Part shown: positions 10,101-18,881 of the stretch, one piece after another
Layout of the letters: every line of letters starts with the position of its first letter
Numbering within the stretch: the first letter of the stretch is position 1
DNA from: Candidatus Chloroploca asiatica
GTDB taxonomy: Bacteria > Chloroflexota > Chloroflexia > Chloroflexales > Chloroflexaceae
Assembly: GCF_002532075.1 (NCBI RefSeq)
Contig: NZ_LYXE01000170.1
Span: forward strand, 62,001-126,000
Direction: 5' to 3'
DNA: 64,000 bases
Translations under genes and position numbers: made by a program
The notes under the pieces: model-generated
Seen by the model: only the letters and a program-made list of their open reading frames with translations
Database searches by the model: none
Told to the model about the DNA's origin: nothing

Positions 10101-10526
10101 ACTGCCGACCCGTGTCTGCACCTGCGCAATGCGGTTGGCATACGCCGTGCGCTGGGCCGCACTAATGCTCACCTGCTCGACCAAGGCGGGCATATCGAGA
10201 TAAACCACCACGTCAATCACCTCGTCGCCCAGCGCTTCGAGGGTGGGAATGGTGGTGTCCTCACCACGTTGGGCAGCCGGAATCACTGCACCACGAGGGG
10301 CGATCCGATCACGGGCAACCAGGCCAGCGATCAGCGCCGCATCTTCGGGGGACACCCGCTCATACAGGAATGCGTCCAGATCCACTTCTGAGACAGGGAC
10401 AATCCGTTCTGGCGCGGCGGTGAACGAACCGCTGCCCAGATTGCTTTGCGCAAACGTGAACGCAAAGCCCGACACTAGCATTGTCAAGGCTAGTGTGACC
10501 AATAACCAACGACCACGACCCACCAT
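7152..10526 (-). CDS. Secreted subtilisin-like serine protease (S8) with PA insert
   Basis: 1124 residues. A signal peptide spans about 1-27 (positively charged start, hydrophobic LLVTLALTMLVSGFAF, AQS cleavage zone). An inhibitor-like propeptide with a VVVYLDMPALV segment covers roughly 40-190. The catalytic triad is Asp221 (VAVIDSGID), His310 (HGTHVADIIGG) and Ser639 (GGTSGAAPMVSG). A protease-associated domain is inserted at about 480-575 (VVLADRGGCFFTLKAVNA), as in cucumisin-type and lactocepin-type subtilases. The remaining ~450 residues are beta-rich, Fn3-like, with no LPXTG or membrane anchor, so the enzyme is probably released or loosely cell-associated. ATG 10526 has AAGGAGG 6-7 nt upstream. 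It is monocistronic, bounded by palindromes on both sides. Confidence 0.92.
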   Translation of the reverse strand: MVGRGRWLLVTLALTMLVSGFAFTFAQSNLGSGSFTAAPERIVPVSEVDLDAFLYERVSPEDAALIAGLVARDRIAPRGAVIPAAQRGEDTTIPTLEALGDEVIDVVVYLDMPALVEQVSISAAQRTAYANRIAQVQTRVGSEIEALGGTVIHRFTTLSSGIAVQMPANLAGRVSRIAGVERLSHVRNYTRDLTETVPFIGASTLQSLDVTGAGVKVAVIDSGIDFSHLAFGGPGTEAGWEAAYYGDSPDCDRAAAHDPDCAYAQPADPALFGPAAPRIKGGFDWLGEQWNGSTNTTIITDSNPIDFEGHGTHVADIIGGLGYPAGTNEDGAYPAKGVGVAPEAEIYGFKACASFSSACNGLALLASVDNAADLDRDPATVDPVDVINMSLGSPYGQPEDDLTYFSNRAAGMGIIVVASAGNSADKPFIVGSPSMGDGVLSVAQTAVPSATRYPLFYASSTVSGTINAAVFQNWSVPPPNVLIQGSVVYGNPDGSNTNGCAPYTTPLTGSVVLADRGGCFFTLKAVNASAAGAAISLIGLIAPGDPSEFGDGGDRPITIPSFVISQAASNLLKAQIANSVVAGVDPADAINLANTIVGSSSRGPRNHDNVIKPDIGAPGASISAIAAGGAATGPFGGTSGAAPMVSGVAALLKQVYTDTLIVQQYKALLMNTGNLEIWQGDPGTVLAPITRIGGGQVDASAAYSSTLVAWDSTSASSLAWTGSMSFGYQPVAANQTLTRTLTIKNLANAAQTVTLASVFRYAQDADQGVVVTPGQSEVTIPANGTVDVPVVMTIDPATLHPWVVNKGSLGANGAALTFQEYDGHVTITPTSGAPIHVVWHVLPKAAADVSLSATNWLSETTMLNNAAAAITGTVDIFDLIVADANDYGFTVGDCASVGFEPGCNTTIVDLKEIGVRTTTAVSPSDFLEFAVTLWDEPYRASQYPVEIDIYIDANNDGTDDYVIFNADLALNGSDGRNVVFVVDLSDNSLFPAYFIDSTFNTQNFILPMDAASIGITPGQPFSFSVFAFDAYFGGLWDCAPKVNGVCSGSYQYTPGLSRYAIPEADRFVDVPPAGSVNVAWTSSPEGAAASPSQTGLLFMYRNALVGRESDRVLKINTYLPFIQQ

Positions 10527-10860
10527 TCGTGCCTCCTTCAATATACCCAACGAGCCAACATTGGCTGATGAGAGCAAGCGATGAAGCCTATCAGGTGGCA
10601 CAACTCCGCAGTTGTGGCACGTGACCAGCCTGGATGTTCACAACCCAGATGAATGCAGACTGCAAGGCAAGACTAATGAGCAGTACAATTCGACAACGTA
10701 CTGACATCTGAACGTGTGGAGTATAGAAATGATGATGTGTGAGGAGGGTAGAAACCATATGTTTGATGTGTATGGCAATCTGGTTGCCTATTGTACCATT
10801 ACTTGGTTCATTTTGGGAGAGCTTTGTTTTTTCTGGGGCCACAGGCCCCCAGGTATTCTG
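10527..10860. other. Intergenic region, no gene seen
   Basis: This gap between the subtilase start and the 10861-10911 hairpin is AT-richer than its surroundings. It holds a small GGGGCC-ACA-GGCCCC hairpin near 10835-10851 and a GAGGAGGG stretch followed by ATG at 10759. That frame runs through the hairpin into the antisense of the nucleotidyltransferase and is not believed. No convincing promoter pair was found for the minus-strand subtilase. Confidence 0.5.
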
Positions 10861-10911
10861 CTTGTGTGTGCCAAAACAGCCAGCTTCGCTGGCTGTTTTG
10901 GCGCGCACAAG
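10861..10911 (-). terminator. 24-bp palindrome with a UUCG-type loop
   Basis: Arms 10861-10884 and 10888-10911 pair throughout with two T-G wobbles; the apex CTTCG can form a C(UUCG)G tetraloop. It starts 5 nt after the stop of the minus-strand nucleotidyltransferase and is its likely terminator. Confidence 0.75.
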
Positions 10912-10915
10912 CAGT

Positions 10916-12514
10916 CTACATGTTCTGAGTGTCTGCTTCTGAACCCGCCGAGGCAAGCATGGCGCATGCGAGTTCAAGGGCCTGGTCGCGGGTGGTGATT
11001 TCGCCCGCCGCTTGCGCTTCGGCGATCGCATGGAGCAGTGTCCCGAGTTGTGGTCCCTGTTTTAGATTGCATGCAGCCATTAATTCATGGCCGTTGAGCA
11101 AAGGTTGGCGTTTTGTCATCGGGGGGGCATAGTAGTGTTGCAACAGCAGTTCAACCCAGGCCAGATGGGTCTGCCATCCTGCGAGATCGAGGTTTGGCCC
11201 TCGCGTTGCCAGGTGATCGGCGAGTTCATGGAGTAAGAGGTCAGGCCCGGCGTCACCGAGGTCACGGAAGAGGCGGGCAACCGCACGCATGGTAAGTACC
11301 TCACTGGTGCGGAGTTGGCCGGGGCGCATGTGTTCGCGGATGATCAGCGTGACGTAGCGGCCATCCCGCCGACTCAGGCGCAAACGCCGCACGGCCAGCG
11401 TGGCGCGCTCGGCACCGAGACTCTGGTGTCCATAGAAGGTAACGGTGCCGTCGGGATGGGCGACACGGGTCAGTGGTTTGGCATTGTCGTGCAAGAGCGC
11501 GGCCAGTTTGAGGAGCGCGGCGCGGCGGTAGTGCCCTGCACCACAGGGGGTGCCCAGCAACGGGGCCAATGTTTCAGCAAAGGGCAAGTTGCGCGTTATG
11601 CCCGGGTGCGTCTGCACCGCAACGGGAAGCCAGGCTGAACCAGGCCTGGCGTCCGTCGCTTCGCCAGCTTGATCATCTGTGTTATCGCCCAGGTCAGTGG
11701 TTCGCTCACCAAACAAACCACTGAGCAACCAATCAAGGGCGGCGACGGTTTCCAGGCTATGGGCCAGGACAGGCAGAAAGTGGACAATTGGTTGACTACA
11801 GGTACGGGCGGCTTCGAGTTCGGGCAAAATGACAGTGAGCGCACCGCAGGCATCGAGGTAGCGCAACCAGGGGGCAGACACCGGGGCATCGAGCAATTTG
11901 AGCAACTCGTCGCTGATGCGTTCAGCGGCCACGTTTACCAGCGCCGGGGCGGTGGCAAGCATGAGTGGAAGCAAAGATGCATGTGGTTGTACCCCGAGGC
12001 GCGCACAAAAGCGAGCGGCCCGGACAACACGCAGCGGATCATCAGCAAGACTTGTCGGGCTACACGGACGGAGCAACCCGGCCCGCAGATCGGCGAGCCC
12101 CCCGGTTGGATCGAGCCAGGCCGCATCGGGCACGCCATCAGCCAGGGCAGCAGTTGGCTGCTGCCAAAAGTTGAGGGGTAATGCCAATGCGTTGAGCGTA
12201 AAATCACGGAGCGCGAGATCTGCTTCGATGGTCGGCGCGCGCAGACCGGCCAGATCGAGCGTGAGCGGTTGTGCCCCAGTGATGACGACCCGACCAGTCG
12301 CCCGGGCTTCGTCAAGCCCGACAAACGAGGCCCCCCGCGCATCAGCATAGGCACGGGCAAGCCGATAGCCATCGGTTGCCACAGCAATGTCCAGGTCAGT
12401 GGGGACCTCACCACGAGCGAGATCGCGGGCGGCCCCCCCGACGAGCCATGCCTCAACGCCGTGTGCGGCACAGAAATGGGCCAGATCAGCAAGGTTTGTA
12501 TGGAGATCTTGCAT
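10916..12514 (-). CDS. CCA tRNA nucleotidyltransferase / poly(A) polymerase family protein with HD domain
   Basis: 532 residues. The class II nucleotidyltransferase head shows WLVGGAARDL (about 23-32) and the metal-binding pair TDLDIAV with D40 and D42. The RDFTLNALAL motif follows, and an HD phosphohydrolase domain around LAALLHDNAKPLTRV comes in the second half. The combination is usual for bacterial CCA-adding enzymes with 2',3'-phosphodiesterase activity, but CCA-adding, A-adding and poly(A) polymerase members cannot be separated by eye. The one tRNA in this window has CCA encoded, which favours repair. The start at 12514 lacks a good ribosome-binding site and is uncertain. It lies 26 nt downstream of a methyltransferase and probably ends the ABC-F/methyltransferase operon. 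Confidence 0.85.
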   Translation of the reverse strand: MQDLHTNLADLAHFCAAHGVEAWLVGGAARDLARGEVPTDLDIAVATDGYRLARAYADARGASFVGLDEARATGRVVITGAQPLTLDLAGLRAPTIEADLALRDFTLNALALPLNFWQQPTAALADGVPDAAWLDPTGGLADLRAGLLRPCSPTSLADDPLRVVRAARFCARLGVQPHASLLPLMLATAPALVNVAAERISDELLKLLDAPVSAPWLRYLDACGALTVILPELEAARTCSQPIVHFLPVLAHSLETVAALDWLLSGLFGERTTDLGDNTDDQAGEATDARPGSAWLPVAVQTHPGITRNLPFAETLAPLLGTPCGAGHYRRAALLKLAALLHDNAKPLTRVAHPDGTVTFYGHQSLGAERATLAVRRLRLSRRDGRYVTLIIREHMRPGQLRTSEVLTMRAVARLFRDLGDAGPDLLLHELADHLATRGPNLDLAGWQTHLAWVELLLQHYYAPPMTKRQPLLNGHELMAACNLKQGPQLGTLLHAIAEAQAAGEITTRDQALELACAMLASAGSEADTQNM

Positions 12515-12540
12515 TGTGTTTAGCCAAAATATCGATCAGA

Positions 12541-13314
12541 TCACGCTTTGTATGCATGATACACGATACGTGGCGCATCAACCGGGGCTGGCTCCCAGCG
12601 AGGAGTAAGGCGAGTGACGAGGGTAAGCCCAGCGGCAGTGATCGCGGCTTGAACGTCCTCGTCTGACCAGGCGCGCTCGGTATGGGTTTCGCTACCAGGC
12701 CACCAGCGCCCGGTATCATCACGGACAAACCAGCCAATGTGGCCTGTCGCAAGGCGACGATCTGGATCATAGTTGAGGCGATTATACACGAGGATGCCCT
12801 GGTCATCATAGACGACCTGATCGCTCTCGGTCCAGGTCTTGAATTCGTGCTCGGTATTGAGGTCGAAAAAGAGTGAGCCGCCAGGCTTGAGCAGATGGCT
12901 TGCCCTGGTCAAAACCTGAGCAAGTTCGTTATCAGCTGTCAAATAGTTGAGACTATCATAGAGACAGGTGATGAGGTCAAAGCTTGCGGGTTCGAGGGCT
13001 GATTGATGCGGTGAAGGGCCTGTTGGTGTACGAGAGGGCAACGCACGCAGATCGGCCTCGATCAGAGTCACCGCGAAACCGGCTGCCCGGGCACGGGCGT
13101 GAGCGAAGGCCAGCATCTGGGGCGAGCGATCAACGCCGACGGTTGTGATCCCGGCGGCAGCAAAGACGAAGGTAGCCGCCCCCGTCCCACAGGCAAGATC
13201 AAGCGCCCGTCTGGGCATGTGGGGCAACGCTGCCAGGATGCGCTTGGCAAGAGTGGCCGCAAAAGCGGTCTGGCCGATGGCATCATAGATAGATGCGTAG
13301 TCATGGTAGATCAC
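12541..13314 (-). CDS. Class I SAM-dependent methyltransferase
   Basis: 257 residues with a Rossmann methyltransferase core. Motif I LDLACGTGAATFVFAAAG gives the SAM glycine loop, VGVDRSPQML the acidic motif II, LIEADLRALP motif III and FDLITCLYDSLNYL motif IV; a beta-rich tail follows (WWPGSETHTERAWS). The tail resembles the small-molecule or rRNA-type methyltransferases often annotated only by fold; the substrate is unknown. It begins 3 nt after the stop of the ABC-F gene, so the two are translationally linked, which weakly suggests a ribosome- or translation-related job. Confidence 0.8.
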   Translation of the reverse strand: MIYHDYASIYDAIGQTAFAATLAKRILAALPHMPRRALDLACGTGAATFVFAAAGITTVGVDRSPQMLAFAHARARAAGFAVTLIEADLRALPSRTPTGPSPHQSALEPASFDLITCLYDSLNYLTADNELAQVLTRASHLLKPGGSLFFDLNTEHEFKTWTESDQVVYDDQGILVYNRLNYDPDRRLATGHIGWFVRDDTGRWWPGSETHTERAWSDEDVQAAITAAGLTLVTRLTPRWEPAPVDAPRIVYHAYKA

Positions 13315-13317
13315 GGC

Positions 13318-15258
13318 TTAGGCGGCGAGTTGCTCCCACTGGGCATATTTGGCGGCAAGTAGCGTCTCAAGCTCGGCGTATTGTGTGCCAAGGTCGGTGA
13401 TCTGCTTGATATTCTGGGCCACACTGGCGGCTTCTAGCTCGGTTTTGAGCCGCCCAAGCTCTTGTTCGAGCAGGGCAACTTCTTGTTCGAGCAGGGCAAG
13501 ACGTCGCTTCCGCTGACGTTCTTCGGGATTTTGGCGAATGGGCTCGGGCCGGGCCGCCTGCGACGTCGGCAAAGCTTTGGGTAACTCGGGTTCCCGTGGT
13601 TCGGGTTCCCGGGGCACCCGGGCCGCTTCAGCTTCACGGCTGGTAACAAAATCGGTATAACCACCGATATATTCCCGGACACGGCCCTGGTCGACGAACC
13701 AGATCTTATCGGCGAGCGCATCAATGAAATAGCGGTCGTGGGACACAAAGAGGATCGAACCGGGATATTCTTTGAGCACCCCCTCAAGCGCTTCACGGGC
13801 ACCGATATCGAGGTGATTGGTTGGCTCGTCGAGGATCAGCAAATTGCCAGGCAGCAACGTCAGTTGGGCGAGCGCCACCCGCGAGCGCTCACCGCCACTC
13901 AGGTCGCCGACCCGCTTGAAGACATCATCGCCACTGAAGAGGAAACGACCAAGCAGATTGCGGGCGGCAGGCTCGCCAAGGTTTGGACGAACCCTGGTCA
14001 ATTCTTCAATCACGGTCGCATTCCAATCGAGCACATCGTGGCCTTGCGCATAGTAGCCAGGGTGAACCTGGTGGCCGAGCCGCGGATGCCCTTGGAGGGG
14101 CTTGAGTTCATTGAGGATTGTGCGCAACAACGTTGTCTTGCCGCTGCCATTGGGTCCAAGGAGCGCGACCCGGTCGCCACGATGCATCGCCACATCATCG
14201 GCGCGGAGCAAGACGCGTGGCTCAGAGTCATTGGTGCGATCACCAGGGTACCCAATCACCAGTTTATCGAGGGCAAGTACAAGCTCACCGCTACGCAACT
14301 GCGTATCGAGGAAGAGGCGTAATTTGGCCTGATCCTTTGGGCGTTGCACCAGGCTATCACGCTTGAGACGATCGAGGCGTTTCTCACGGCCTTTCGCCTC
14401 GCGGGCACGCTGACCGGCCTTGTAGCGTCGAATAAAATCCTCTGTTTTGGCGATGTAATCCTGCTGCGCCTGAAATTCCTTGAGACGCCGCTCCATCCGT
14501 TCAGCCTTGAGTTCCAGATATTTATTGTAGGCAGCAGGGTACTCTTCGAGGCGACCGGCATCTATTTCGAGTGTACGTTTTGTCACGCGATCGAGGAAGT
14601 AGCGGTCGTGCGAAATAACGATCAGCGTACCGTCCCAATTGCGCAGAAACTGCTCGAGCCACTCGAGCGCCTGCATATCGAGGTGATTGGTCGGCTCATC
14701 GAGGAGCAACAGATCGGGGTCTGAAAGCAGCGTTGCCGCTAAGGCTGCACGGGTCTTCTGACCACCAGAAAACTGACTGAGGCGCTGTTGGTGCTGAGCC
14801 TCGTGAAAGCCCAGGCCCTGGAGGGTTCGCTTGATGCGCGGCTCGATCTCATAGCCGCCGCCGTGCTCAAAGCGTGCGCTTAACTCACCATACGCTTCCA
14901 TCGCCTCGGCCCAACCAGGGGCATCGGTCGCGGCAATGACTGGCTCGAGCGCAAGCATCTCGGCCTGCAGATCGGCCAGATTGCTCAGCGCCGCCTCCAT
15001 CTCTTCCCATAGCGTCCGGTCACCTTGAAAGCGCACCTCTTGGGCCAGATAGGCCACACGCAGGCCACGCGCCGCAGCGACCTGACCACTATCGGCTGCC
15101 TCGAGACCACCAATGATTTTGAGCAACGTACTCTTGCCGGCACCATTGACGCCAACAAGGGCCACTTTATCACCACGGGCAACCTGAAAGCTCAGATCCT
15201 GAAAGATCTGCTCGGCACCATAATACTTGCCCAGATTGCCAACACTTAACAACGTCAT
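13318..15258 (-). CDS. ABC-F family ATPase (translation factor / antibiotic-resistance type)
   Basis: 646 residues, two tandem ABC cassettes with no membrane domain. Walker A motifs GVNGAGKSTLL and GPNGSGKTTLL, signatures SGGQKTRAALA and SGGERSRVALA, Walker B LLLLDEPTNHLDM and LLILDEPTNHLDI are intact. The inter-domain linker is long and charged (about residues 235-325), which in this family reaches the ribosomal P-site tRNA, and a C-terminal coiled coil (about 560-640) resembles the Uup-type tail. ABC-F proteins bind the E site and rescue or tune translating ribosomes. ATG 15258 is preferred over a frame starting at 15291; only a weak AGG precedes it. A methyltransferase follows after 3 nt. 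Confidence 0.9.
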   Translation of the reverse strand: MTLLSVGNLGKYYGAEQIFQDLSFQVARGDKVALVGVNGAGKSTLLKIIGGLEAADSGQVAAARGLRVAYLAQEVRFQGDRTLWEEMEAALSNLADLQAEMLALEPVIAATDAPGWAEAMEAYGELSARFEHGGGYEIEPRIKRTLQGLGFHEAQHQQRLSQFSGGQKTRAALAATLLSDPDLLLLDEPTNHLDMQALEWLEQFLRNWDGTLIVISHDRYFLDRVTKRTLEIDAGRLEEYPAAYNKYLELKAERMERRLKEFQAQQDYIAKTEDFIRRYKAGQRAREAKGREKRLDRLKRDSLVQRPKDQAKLRLFLDTQLRSGELVLALDKLVIGYPGDRTNDSEPRVLLRADDVAMHRGDRVALLGPNGSGKTTLLRTILNELKPLQGHPRLGHQVHPGYYAQGHDVLDWNATVIEELTRVRPNLGEPAARNLLGRFLFSGDDVFKRVGDLSGGERSRVALAQLTLLPGNLLILDEPTNHLDIGAREALEGVLKEYPGSILFVSHDRYFIDALADKIWFVDQGRVREYIGGYTDFVTSREAEAARVPREPEPREPELPKALPTSQAARPEPIRQNPEERQRKRRLALLEQEVALLEQELGRLKTELEAASVAQNIKQITDLGTQYAELETLLAAKYAQWEQLAA

Positions 15259-15360
15259 AGCACGCCTGAAAACTTTCTCGTACGGATACAATCACCATCA
15301 CGTATCATTATACCATTGCCCGTGCCAAACACCGGCCTTTGCCCCATGCCACTCGACCTT

Positions 15361-15401
15361 CTGCGCTGGTTTGGCGAGCTTTGCTCGCCAAGCCAGCGCA
15401 G
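15361..15401. repeat. 19-bp palindrome between divergent genes
   Basis: Arms 15361-15379 and 15383-15401 pair fully with one T-G wobble and a TTT loop. It lies between the divergent ABC-F (minus) and TsoY-like (plus) genes, so it terminates neither. Confidence 0.8.
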
Positions 15402-15513
15402 AATATCTACAAACCCTGTAACCTTTTTGTGCAACGCTGCATCATATCAGCAAAGAAGCGTGCAAAGCGCACAACTGGAAACAAAACGTCTCGATTCTAG
15501 GAGGATGGTCTGT

Positions 15514-16761
15514 ATGTTGAATGTTGCACAACGTTGGTTTGGTCTGCGGCGGGATCTTGGTGAGCGCTATTCACCCCTCTATTTTCTGGCCTCGCTGGGG
15601 AACGGAGGCATGGCGGTTGCGTTTTTCATTTATCTGAACTTCATGGTACCGCACCCCCAGACGCCGATTGTCACCTTCGATAGCATTGCGGCGTTCTTGA
15701 ATGGTGCTGGTGTCGTACAGAGCTTCCTGGTCTTCTTGGGCATGGCAGCCATTCTCTTCTTTGCTTTCCGCCATCTGCGCCTGCTCTTCTGGAATTTGCG
15801 CGAGTACGCTGCCTTTCGCCGCACGCCGGCCTACGAGCGGATGTTGAACAACAACAGCGCTGTTGCGACGATGGCCCTGCCATTGACGTTGGGCATGACG
15901 GTGAACGTGCTCTTTGCAACCGGGGCCGTCTTTGTGCCGGGTCTCTGGAACATTGTCGAGTATCTCTTCCCCTTCTCGTTGACCGCTCTGCTGCTGGTTG
16001 GCATTCTGGCCCTGCGGATCTTCATGAACTACTTTGGCCGGATGCTGATGGCAGGCAACTTTGATTACGACAAAAACAACAGCTTTAGCCAGCTGCAGGC
16101 GGCGATGGCCTTCTCAATGGTAGCCGTTGGTCTGGCTGCACCTGCCGCAATGAGTGGCAACAAGATCACGATTACGGTCAGCATTCTGGCCTCAATGCTC
16201 TTCCTTGGTGCCGCCGTCTTGATTGGCCTGCCCAAGATGATCCTCGGCCTGCGTGGGATGCTGCTGAACGGTCTGAACCTCGAAGCTGGTGCAAGTCTCT
16301 GGATCCCCATTCCAATCCTGACGCTGGCGGGGATTGCCCTGCTGCGCATCAGCCACGGTCTGCATCACGGCTTTGGCCTGCACACCACCGAGCCGGGGAT
16401 GATGTTCTTGCTGACGGGCTCGATCCTGATGTTGCAGCTGAACTTTGCGGTGGGTGGTTTCATTGTCCTGCACAAAGTCGGCTACTTCCGCACCTACCTG
16501 ATGGGTGAAGGCCGCAGCCCGGCGAGCTATGCGCTGATCTGCCCCGGTGTCGCCCTCTTCGTCTTCGGAATGTTCTTCTTGCACGTTGGTCTGGTACAGA
16601 ACGGCGTCGTTGACAAGTTCTCGTTTGGCTACTATGCCGTGCTTGCACCGCTGGTTGCCATCCAGATCGTCACAATTGCCTCAATTTTCCAACTGGATAG
16701 CAAGCTCATCCGACCTGAGGTCGCGGCTGCCCCGGCGGTTGATCCTGTCGCAGCGCGATAA
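15514..16761 (+). CDS. Polytopic membrane protein, TsoY-like
   Basis: 415 residues with about ten to eleven transmembrane helices. The N-terminal YSPLYFLASLGNGGMAVAF, the PHPQTP loop after helix 1, and a C-terminal SYALICPGVALFVFGMFF segment resemble the family databases label TsoY (some members are selenoproteins); I make this link from memory. Cys343 in the ICPGV motif is the only Cys and may be a functional residue. There is no in-frame UGA. ATG 15514 has AGGAGG 8 nt upstream. It is flanked by palindromes at 15361 and 16775 and is probably monocistronic. It may be a transporter for a sulfur/selenium species or an organic anion, but the sequence does not settle this. Confidence 0.55.
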   Translation: MLNVAQRWFGLRRDLGERYSPLYFLASLGNGGMAVAFFIYLNFMVPHPQTPIVTFDSIAAFLNGAGVVQSFLVFLGMAAILFFAFRHLRLLFWNLREYAAFRRTPAYERMLNNNSAVATMALPLTLGMTVNVLFATGAVFVPGLWNIVEYLFPFSLTALLLVGILALRIFMNYFGRMLMAGNFDYDKNNSFSQLQAAMAFSMVAVGLAAPAAMSGNKITITVSILASMLFLGAAVLIGLPKMILGLRGMLLNGLNLEAGASLWIPIPILTLAGIALLRISHGLHHGFGLHTTEPGMMFLLTGSILMLQLNFAVGGFIVLHKVGYFRTYLMGEGRSPASYALICPGVALFVFGMFFLHVGLVQNGVVDKFSFGYYAVLAPLVAIQIVTIASIFQLDSKLIRPEVAAAPAVDPVAAR

Positions 16762-16774
16762 TCTGTGAAGTACT

Positions 16775-16839
16775 ATGGTGCTTCGTGACAGACAAGCAGG
16801 CCAGCTTAGCTGGCCTGCTTGTCTGTCACGAAGCACCAT
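16775..16839 (+). terminator. 31-bp perfect palindrome with 3-nt loop
   Basis: Arms 16775-16805 and 16809-16839 are exact reverse complements with a TTA loop. It starts 14 nt after the TsoY-like stop. This is the longest perfect palindrome seen in the window and far exceeds an ordinary intrinsic terminator; no T-run follows. Confidence 0.85.
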
Positions 16840-16917
16840 GACGCAAAGGTCATGTTACAATAGCGAGAATGCTGGTCGTTGTTGGCTCGACCACGCTAGG
16901 TTTCGATCACAACACCT

Positions 16918-18039
16918 ATGGACGCTGTGCTGGTGCTTGAGGATGGACGGGTGTTTCCGGGGCGTTCGTTTGGGGCGACCGGTGAACGCATTGGTGAGGT
17001 TGTTTTTCATACGGGGATGACTGGCTATCAGGAGATCCTGACTGATCCGTCGTATAGCGGGCAGTTGGTGACGATGACGGCCCCCCATATTGGCAATACT
17101 GGGGTGAATGATTTTGATCCCGAGTCGTTCAAGCCCCAGGTGGCTGGTTTCATTGTTCGTGCGTATAGCGAGGATTATAGTTCGTGGCGCGCCCGCGGCA
17201 GCCTGGCGCAGTTGCTGCGCGACCACCAGATTGTGGCGATTGCCGAGATTGATACACGCGCTCTGACCCGCCATATCCGTACGGCAGGGGCCATGCGCGG
17301 CATTCTTTCAACCACTGGTGAGGCGGTGGCAACCCTGCTTGCCAAGACCCGCCAGGCCCCTTCTATGGAAGGCCTCGATCTGACGAGGGTGGTGACCTGC
17401 GATGAGTCCTATGGTTGGAGTGAAGGGTCGGCCCCGTTTGGGCCAGATTATGGCACGACACTGCTGCCACCCCTGACTCGCCATGTGGTCGCGTATGATT
17501 TCGGGCTCAAGCGCACCATTCTGCGCCGCCTGGCCGATCACGGCTGTCGGGTCACGGTTGTTCCGGCGCAGACTCCGGCCAGCGAGGTGCTGGCGATGCA
17601 GCCTGATGGGGTCTTCTATTCCAATGGGCCGGGTGATCCTGCAGCGGCAGCCTATGCGGTCGAGACGCTACGCGGGTTGCTCGGCAAGGTGCCCGTCTTT
17701 GGCATTTGCCTGGGGCATCAGTTGATGGGGTTGGCACTCGGCGGGCGCACCTACAAACTTCCGTTTGGGCATCACGGGGCCAATCATCCCGTCCGCTATC
17801 TGCCCACCGGGCGGGTCGAGATTACGTCGCAAAACCATGGGTTTGCTGTTGATCCCGACAGTTTGCCAGCCGAGGTGGAGATTACCCACATCAATCTGAA
17901 TGATCAGACGGTCGAAGGGTTGCGCCATCCTGGTCTGCGCTGTTTCAGTGTGCAGTACCATCCCGAAGCCGGGCCCGGCCCGCACGATGCAACGTACCTC
18001 TTCCGCGACTTTGTCAGCATCATGGAGGGCAAAGGTTGA
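16918..18039 (+). CDS. carA: Carbamoyl-phosphate synthase small (glutaminase) subunit
   Basis: 373 residues, the usual CarA length. The N-terminal CarA domain has the [18 protein letters not shown] and [14 protein letters not shown] signatures. The class I glutamine amidotransferase domain has the nucleophile Cys in [15 protein letters not shown] and the His-Glu pair in [10 protein letters not shown]. It supplies ammonia to CarB for carbamoyl phosphate in arginine and pyrimidine synthesis. No carB is present in the window. The ATG at 16918 has no clear ribosome-binding site. A weak TACAAT at 16856-16861 could be the -10 element. Its stop overlaps the TTG start of a DNA methyltransferase. Confidence 0.95.
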   Translation: MDAVLVLEDGRVFPGRSFGATGERIGEVVFHTGMTGYQEILTDPSYSGQLVTMTAPHIGNTGVNDFDPESFKPQVAGFIVRAYSEDYSSWRARGSLAQLLRDHQIVAIAEIDTRALTRHIRTAGAMRGILSTTGEAVATLLAKTRQAPSMEGLDLTRVVTCDESYGWSEGSAPFGPDYGTTLLPPLTRHVVAYDFGLKRTILRRLADHGCRVTVVPAQTPASEVLAMQPDGVFYSNGPGDPAAAAYAVETLRGLLGKVPVFGICLGHQLMGLALGGRTYKLPFGHHGANHPVRYLPTGRVEITSQNHGFAVDPDSLPAEVEITHINLNDQTVEGLRHPGLRCFSVQYHPEAGPGPHDATYLFRDFVSIMEGKG

Positions 18040-18881
18040 CTGAGACGCCAGAGGGCGACGTTGATCCGCGGAACCGCCTGAATGAGTTGACGGGGCGCGA
18101 GTGGGTCTATGCGTTGCGTTCGGTGATCAGTACGGCGTATCCAACCAGCGGACCCGAGAGCTATGCCCACGATCTGCGGCGGAAGCACCCTTCGCCCAAG
18201 CCACCGCAGTTGTTGGCCGAACTGGTGCGTTTTTTTACACGACGTGATGGGCGCGTGCTTGATCCCTTTGCCGGCGTGGGCGGTACCTTGATCGCCTGTT
18301 CCCTCGAAGGACGGCAGGCGGTAGGGGTTGACCTGGAACCGCAGTATGGCACGATCTACCAGGCAGTCTGTGAACGCCTCGGTCTCGCTCCACAACCCTA
18401 CCTGATTGGGGATGCCCGGCGTCTGACGAGCATCCCCGAGGTGCAGGCAAAACCGTTTGACCTGATTCTGACGGATCCGCCGTACGCTGCGATGCAGGCG
18501 CGTGCGAAGACCGGGGAGCGCAAAAAACGGGGGCAAGGTGCCGCAACACCCTTTACGCATTCACCCGACGATCTGGGCAACCTCGCGTATAACGCCTTCC
18601 TCGACGCCTTGCACGACATCGTGGCAGAGGCCCTCACCCTGCTCAAACCCCGCGGGCACCTCGTCCTCTTCACCAAAGATCTCCAACCAACCGCCGAACA
18701 CCACAACATGCTGCATGCCGACATCGTTGCAAAGCTGCGCCAGCTCCCAGCGCTAGAATATCGTGGCTATCGCATCTGGCACGACCAGAGCATGAACCTC
18801 TACCCGTTTGGGTATCCCTTTGCGTTTGTTGCCAACCAGCACCATCAGTTCATCTTGATCTTTCGCTATCTCCCAGCATAA
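18036..18881 (+). CDS. Orphan DNA methyltransferase (N4-C/N6-A type), translationally coupled to carA
   Basis: 281 residues. A motif X-like HPSPKP (51-56) precedes motif [12 protein letters not shown] (74-84) and motif [10 protein letters not shown] (146-153), the catalytic motif of amino-methyltransferases. The order X-I-IV differs from the common beta class (IV-X-I), so this is a permuted arrangement; a tRNA/rRNA guanine methyltransferase is an alternative because those also have DPPY after motif I. The TTG start at 18036 overlaps the carA stop (TTGA) with GGAGGG 6-9 nt upstream, so translation is coupled. No restriction endonuclease or specificity subunit lies nearby. Target sequence unknown. 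Confidence 0.75.
   Translation: MTETPEGDVDPRNRLNELTGREWVYALRSVISTAYPTSGPESYAHDLRRKHPSPKPPQLLAELVRFFTRRDGRVLDPFAGVGGTLIACSLEGRQAVGVDLEPQYGTIYQAVCERLGLAPQPYLIGDARRLTSIPEVQAKPFDLILTDPPYAAMQARAKTGERKKRGQGAATPFTHSPDDLGNLAYNAFLDALHDIVAEALTLLKPRGHLVLFTKDLQPTAEHHNMLHADIVAKLRQLPALEYRGYRIWHDQSMNLYPFGYPFAFVANQHHQFILIFRYLPA

Noticed and set aside
10759-10998. Small open frame with GAGGAGGG upstream
   Set aside because: It runs through the 24-bp hairpin and into the antisense of the nucleotidyltransferase, with a Cys/Trp-rich nonsense composition.
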